A stretch of DNA of 64,000 nt from contig CM048842.1 of NCBI GenBank assembly GCA_026545765.1, positions 67,060,371 through 67,124,370 of the forward strand, written 5' to 3'. The notes under the pieces are model-generated. The model saw only the letters and a program-made list of their open reading frames with translations, was not told the origin of the DNA and ran no database searches. The translations under genes were made by a program, and so were the position numbers. Origin of the DNA: Plantago major (taxonomy: Eukaryota > Streptophyta > Magnoliopsida > Lamiales > Plantaginaceae). Position 1 is the stretch's first letter, and every line of letters starts with the position of its first letter. Positions 59,433 through 64,000 of the stretch are shown here, piece by piece.

Positions 59433-61981
59433 CTATGGGATGATACCCAAATTGTTCGGGTTTGGAGAATTGTCATGTAAAGTATCCACTATCGAAACCT
59501 GTGAATACATCAGTATTAAGGTATTACAAAATAGTTGGAGAGAACAATTTCTAAAAAATCGAGAATAAGCCGAGCCAGAATGTACAATATACAATACCTC
59601 TGAAGTATCCTTAAGAGTGGATTCATCCCCATCTTTTGGATTTGGAAGAATTGATGGGGCTTCCTGCAAGTTCCATAGGATTGTGAATATCTTATTTAAC
59701 AGATAAGTATACAAAATAGTATGGAACTAATCAATAAAACAAACTTACAGACAAAAGTTTCATTTTCTTGAACTCTGATAGCAATTGCGCATCATCGCTT
59801 AGTTCCTTTACAGATAAATCATCCTTTGTCTTGGAAATATTATAGTTCTTATCAACAGTGACTCGGAATATCCATTCTTTGTCACAGAATTTTCCAAACT
59901 GATCAGGAAAATCACCAACCCTGTTTTCATAAAATAGGTAAAAGTGAATGTTGAATAACGTTAATTAGTTGCGTGTTCAACTAATATGGAGAAACAGTTA
60001 AACTTAGATAAAAAAAATGATGAATATAAGCCTTATAATAACCTCAGCCAAACTCTTTAACATATCAGCACAAGACTTTCCCATTATAGATTTCGCTGGG
60101 GTCTCAAAAAGCACAAAGTAAGCACTGCCAGTGTTGTCAGAAACCTCAAGTTTTACCTTGTACCTTCAATTTAATTAATAAACTTAATCAGTTTCAACAA
60201 ATCAAATTTAGCTTGTCATTGTGTTTGATTTACTACTTACTATTTATTTACCTGGGGATGATGCTTTCAATAACTCTACAACAACGATGACAGGTATCTT
60301 CTTTTGTTGCTCCAAATTGAACCCTTCGGCTGCACTTTTTGCAAGAGCTGAAAAACCATTCTTTGTCATCTATCTGAACCACCTCAGCGACGGTGGTATA
60401 TACGCCAGGCTACATCAACAAAGTTGAACGTAAACATGAGAAAATTGTGAGTAGACAAATATCAAAAAGACTTTTGAGACTTCAAATGTTTGACATGAAT
60501 TAAGGACATCATGTATATTTATTAGTCCTTTTTTCACCAAAGGTAGTACACCTGATAAAAATGGGTCAGATATATTTATTCACCAACATATTAGAAATTA
60601 GAGCGGAGACTTAAAGATAAAGATGCATAATATCAACAGACCTCTATCTCACATTGAATCAGCAATGAAAGGGATGTTTAATACCTCTGCACATTTTAGT
60701 ATCTCTTGAATTGACTTGCAACTGTTAGGGGTGAACCATTCATCCAAAACTTGACAACTATTTATCGAATTCTGGAATGACGACTCATCTTGAACTTCAC
60801 TGATTCAGTAAAATAAGTATTGATTAAAGCACTGTTTTTAAAGGAAAAAAAAATTGATAGGAACTTCCCATGTGAATAAATCAAATGAAAGTGTTTACTT
60901 TTTTATAAAGGCAGTGATCTCATCTGATGCTTGATCCATTATAAGTATTGATGGTACGGAAGACACCTGTTTATAAGATTGCATCGCAAGTAGTTAGCTG
61001 TAACAAACATTCGAGAATAATGAATATTGTCAAGCTGATGTGAATGTTAGAACTAAATAAAAAACCTTGAAATTCTGAGATAGACACAAACTGTAGAGCA
61101 ATTGTGAACCAATCCTTAATTCCCCTTCTCGATTCAATAAACTGGAGAAACTCGTCTGCGTAATACTCCAATAACATGCAAAGCAGTGGTCTTTTTCTGT
61201 GATAGTGGAAGAAATAAGCTTAAACGGAATTATAGAAATTGTTGAAATAATGTGTTGAAAGGAGGATTTACTCATTGTCCACTATCTTAACATCAAGTTT
61301 CCTTGCATTTCGGGGTCCAACGCGTTCAATAGCAGTGTGATTAATGTACGTTCCAACCACGTCTGTTTTCAGAATTGAAAATAAAATGAGTTTCAAAACT
61401 CAACAAAGCAGAAGGGGAAAAAAAAAGAAAAAGTAGAAGCAGTACCTAGTGTGAACTCAGAGTTCTGTGTAATGTCTCAGAACCTTCGAAAATTTAACCC
61501 ATTTCGAGGAATGTCCACGGTAACATTAGGCTCCTCTACCTTTGTGTTGAAGCCAAAATCAATCTTGAAAGGATGGTCGATTCTTGCAGATTTGTATGTC
61601 TGCTGGTTTTTAGCCATCTTGAAGTTACTGATCATGCATATTTGGCCTTCCTTCAGCAAGTCCTTGAACTTGTTAGCCAATTGTTGCCTTACTATCCCAA
61701 GTATCTTGAAATCTGCGGAAAAAAAGAACATAAACTATATAAACTATGAACGAATATATTTGTATAAGTAAACAAAGTAAAAACATATTTGATAGAATTG
61801 AAAATAACAAACAGGGGGTGAATGATCTTGCCTCTGAATCCATAAGAATAAATTCCATTCCTCTGGGGTTATTTGCACGGTCTAGTACGGTGTAGAGACG
61901 CAACACCCTAACTATGATACTGCATTGTCTGGAGTCCATCGAGAGATTCAGAATGGACACATGATTACAGTCAGAAGCCAT
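59433..61981 (-). CDS. RPA70-like single-strand DNA-binding protein of the Helitron
   Basis: Multiple exons run from MASDCNHVSILNLSM (61,981) down to NNLGIIP and TAG at 59,433. OB-fold segments are clear: FKDLLKEGQICMISNFKMAK (DUF223-type), DVVGTYINHTAIERVG and YYADEFLQFIESR. KLEVSDNTGSAYFVLFETPA falls in the RPA C-terminal domain. Its zinc ribbon reads FFSSCKKCSRRVQFG, then DTCHRCCRVIES. This matches the RPA1-like proteins encoded by plant Helitrons, thought to protect single-stranded transposon intermediates. The first intron would need a GC donor (GAG/GCAAGA) or a shifted junction. The later exons look intact, in contrast to the helicase. Confidence 0.78.
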
Positions 61982-63473
61982 GACCTAATATGGTAACATG
62001 AACATGTTAATTATGCATACATGTGATCTTTACACCAAGCTTGAACAGAAAATGGAGAACTAAGTAAGTATAGAATATTACAGCAAATAGAAAAAAATGG
62101 GAAGGTACCAGAAATCGATTAATTAAGTGATTGAGCTGTCCAGCAAACCTAAAGTTTTGAATGGAAGAGGTCTGAAATCTCAAGCTTATAAGGTATTAAT
62201 CGGAATTTTTTTTTTTTTAAAGCAAATGACCGTAGGTGGTGTGATGGGGAGTAGATGTATAACCGCCTTCCACTATGCACGTACACAACATGTCTGTTCT
62301 TAGTAACCGCATGAAGATAAAAAAAAAAAAAAAAGACATAAAAAGTAAATAAAAGAAGAACATATATATCTAATTGATCAAAGAGTCTTAACCTCACATT
62401 ATCATATAATATAAAGCAGAATCTTATGATTATTGTAGAGTAGTATGTAATACTCGGACTCTTAAACCCACGGGTAATTAGAAGATCTATATGGTAGGGA
62501 CTCTTAAACCCAAGGTTAATTGGAAGAACTAACTAATTTAACAACGACATTGGGTACCGACTCATATCATGAAAAAACTTGGAGCATCGAATCAGAAATG
62601 AAAAAACTAATAGATTTTATGCCGACACAAATTGGGTACCTGACTCGGATCATGCGGCAAGAAATGCTAATATCATAATCAGCCAGAATATGTTGGAGAA
62701 TCCGGAAGCCTGACGCATCCTCTACTTGCGTTGACATCGAAGCTCCGGTCATCATTCCTTAGCAAGTCAATATTGAATCGATCGATTGTTGATGAAGAGA
62801 ATCCTAACTCATTTGCTGAACGATTCCGTTTAATCAAGCTGTAGATAACTCGAATCATCAAAACCCGTTCGATTTTGGGAATCAAACTGGAAGAAGCACA
62901 TCGCCGATTGAATTTGGGAATCGAATAGTGGGATCGATATTGCTGAAACGTAAGATATGTGGGTGAATTGGTCGACGTTGCCTTAAGCGTGAGGATAACT
63001 TGGTGAATGGATGTCGATTGAGTTAGATTAGCTTAGAAAGTAGAGAATGCCATGGATGGAATTGGATGGCCTTCGCTGGACTAAATGTGTGTTTATTGAA
63101 ATTGAATTTGTTTGTTGAAATTGATTTGTTTGCCAAATGTCATAACCTGAATATGACATGTCAGGAATGAAAATCTCATTTGGAAGAATCTGATTGGTTT
63201 TGGTAAAAAACTGAAACTGTGTTTTTATATATTATATATTGTATGATGTTATAGCAATATTTTGATTTTTCTAGGCTACTGTATATTCCCACAATTTTGA
63301 TTTTTCCCGTTGTATAGCAACTCCTTATTTACCTGGGAAGATAACTGCATATAGCAACCATCTCAGAAATGTGTATACAACGGCCTAGGCTACTGTAATA
63401 ATCCGAAAACATTACATCTGGACACTAGAGGCTTATATCTAACTCTCAATCTTCCTGAGAGCTTATTTACTAA

Positions 63474-63737
63474 CTAAACGGCTTCAACGGGGGAGAGTTG
63501 TAGAATTACTGAAGAATAGCTAAGCATGGGGTACAGATTGCCATCAAGAAAATGGCCATACTGCCTTATTGCAATCTCTCTGTCCGGTACATCATCAGAG
63601 AGGAAGTCGAATGGTGCTGGTTTGCCCGTATCCACCACGGGTTCCCACCTGTAACCAGGACGCTCAGGTAAAGCGATGGTTACAGCTATATGACTAGCAT
63701 TGAAGCCAATGTATAGCTCTCCTTTCACTGAGTCAAT
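63474..63737 (-). CDS. Isoamylase-type starch debranching enzyme, last exon (partial)
   Basis: One exon follows a GACAG acceptor at 63,738 and encodes 87 residues to the stop. It contains IDSVKGELYIGFNASHIAVT, LPERPGYRWEPVVDTGKPAP, FLSDDVPDREI, and ends NLYPMLSYSSVILQLSPVEA. This is the C-terminal beta-sandwich end of plant isoamylases, which cleave alpha-1,6 branches of glucan in plastids. The rest lies to the right of the window. ISA1- versus ISA3-type cannot be fixed from this exon alone. The Helitron 5' end is 228 bp beyond the stop, in or near its 3' UTR. Confidence 0.88.
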   Translation of the reverse strand: MDSVKGELYIGFNASHIAVTIALPERPGYRWEPVVDTGKPAPFDFLSDDVPDREIAIRQYGHFLDGNLYPMLSYSSVILQLSPVEAV

Positions 63738-64000
63738 CTGTCACGGCACGTTTTATGGGAGGAATCAATAAAGAGAAAATGCAGTAAATAGCTAATAGAT
63801 GGCAGACTGACAATTTTGTTGGATTATGCAAGTGAAACTAAAACTGACAATTTTGGGAACAATAGAACGGGAAGCCATATGTTATATTATATCTTCTGCA
63901 AATGTTTTGTTGGTATTGCGCAAATCGCAATAATCCCTCAAGCTTCAGAACTCCAGAGTCCAGACATAACAATTTATAAATTCGGAAGTAAAGGCGCGTT

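Larger units (their letters stand above)
54752..63246 (-). mobile_element. Helitron with RPA-like gene and broken helicase
   Basis: On the minus strand the 3' end reads a 7-bp-stem hairpin (54,781-54,765), then GTTATTAGA, then CTAG, followed by T. The proposed 5' end is TCATACAATATATAAT at 63,246, preceded by A. Insertion between A and T, a TC start and a CTRR end after a hairpin are Helitron hallmarks. The interior holds Pif1-type helicase fragments and an RPA70-like gene, both known cargo of plant Helitrons. The HUH Rep endonuclease was not found, so the copy is probably non-autonomous. The length is about 8.5 kb. The 5' end is less certain than the 3' end. Confidence 0.83.

Overview
This is nuclear DNA from a flowering plant, most likely a eudicot. 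The evidence is GT-AG introns in every coding gene, plant-type snRNA promoters (USE plus TATA at RNA polymerase II spacing), plastid-derived DNA inside a transposon, Stowaway, PIF/Harbinger, CACTA, Copia, Gypsy and Helitron elements, and conserved plant enzymes. I cannot name the species from the sequence.

Layout. 1-1.5 kb: short phase-1 exons of an unidentified minus-strand gene. 1.5-7.0 kb: a complete CACTA transposon (TIRs, 3-bp TSD). It is decayed in its coding exons and carries plastid ycf4 and rps3 pieces inside a TA/GTAT microsatellite. It sits in the 5' flank of a U2 snRNA gene (7.4 kb). The paralogous U2 locus at 32.4-33.3 kb keeps the uninterrupted site. 8.9-10.3 kb: an FBD relic and a two-exon cysteine-rich secreted peptide gene. 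11.5-28.7 kb: a transposon graveyard. It holds two copies of an LTR-like segment, a Mutator-like fragment, a Copia element truncated in its integrase, a CACTA fragment with no termini, and a truncated minus-strand Gypsy element. A solo Copia LTR with a perfect 5-bp TSD lies in the Gypsy element. 30.0-33.3 kb: a divergent U2, a U1 and a second full-length U2, each with USE and TATA-like elements. With the 7.4-kb gene this makes an snRNA cluster.

34.5-64 kb is the gene-bearing part. It contains an F-box/LRR/FBD-type gene (about 35.1-40.6 kb, with a duplicated promoter), PECT1 (ethanolamine-phosphate cytidylyltransferase, nine coding exons, + strand) and, tail to tail with it, a glycerol-3-phosphate acyltransferase gene (- strand). 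Both enzymes act in glycerolipid synthesis. Two Stowaway MITEs follow, then a three-exon plant gene of unknown function. Next is a roughly 8.5-kb Helitron (54,752-63,246) with a 3' hairpin and CTAG end, a broken Pif1-type helicase and an RPA70-like gene. At the right edge is the last exon of an isoamylase-type starch debranching enzyme.

The most noteworthy items are the snRNA cluster with two altered U2 variants, the plastid DNA caught in a microsatellite inside a CACTA element, the Copia-CACTA-Gypsy junctions made without transposon ends, and the Helitron carrying an RPA-like gene. I found nothing resembling an undescribed defence or signalling system. All exon boundaries are read by eye from splice consensus and frame.
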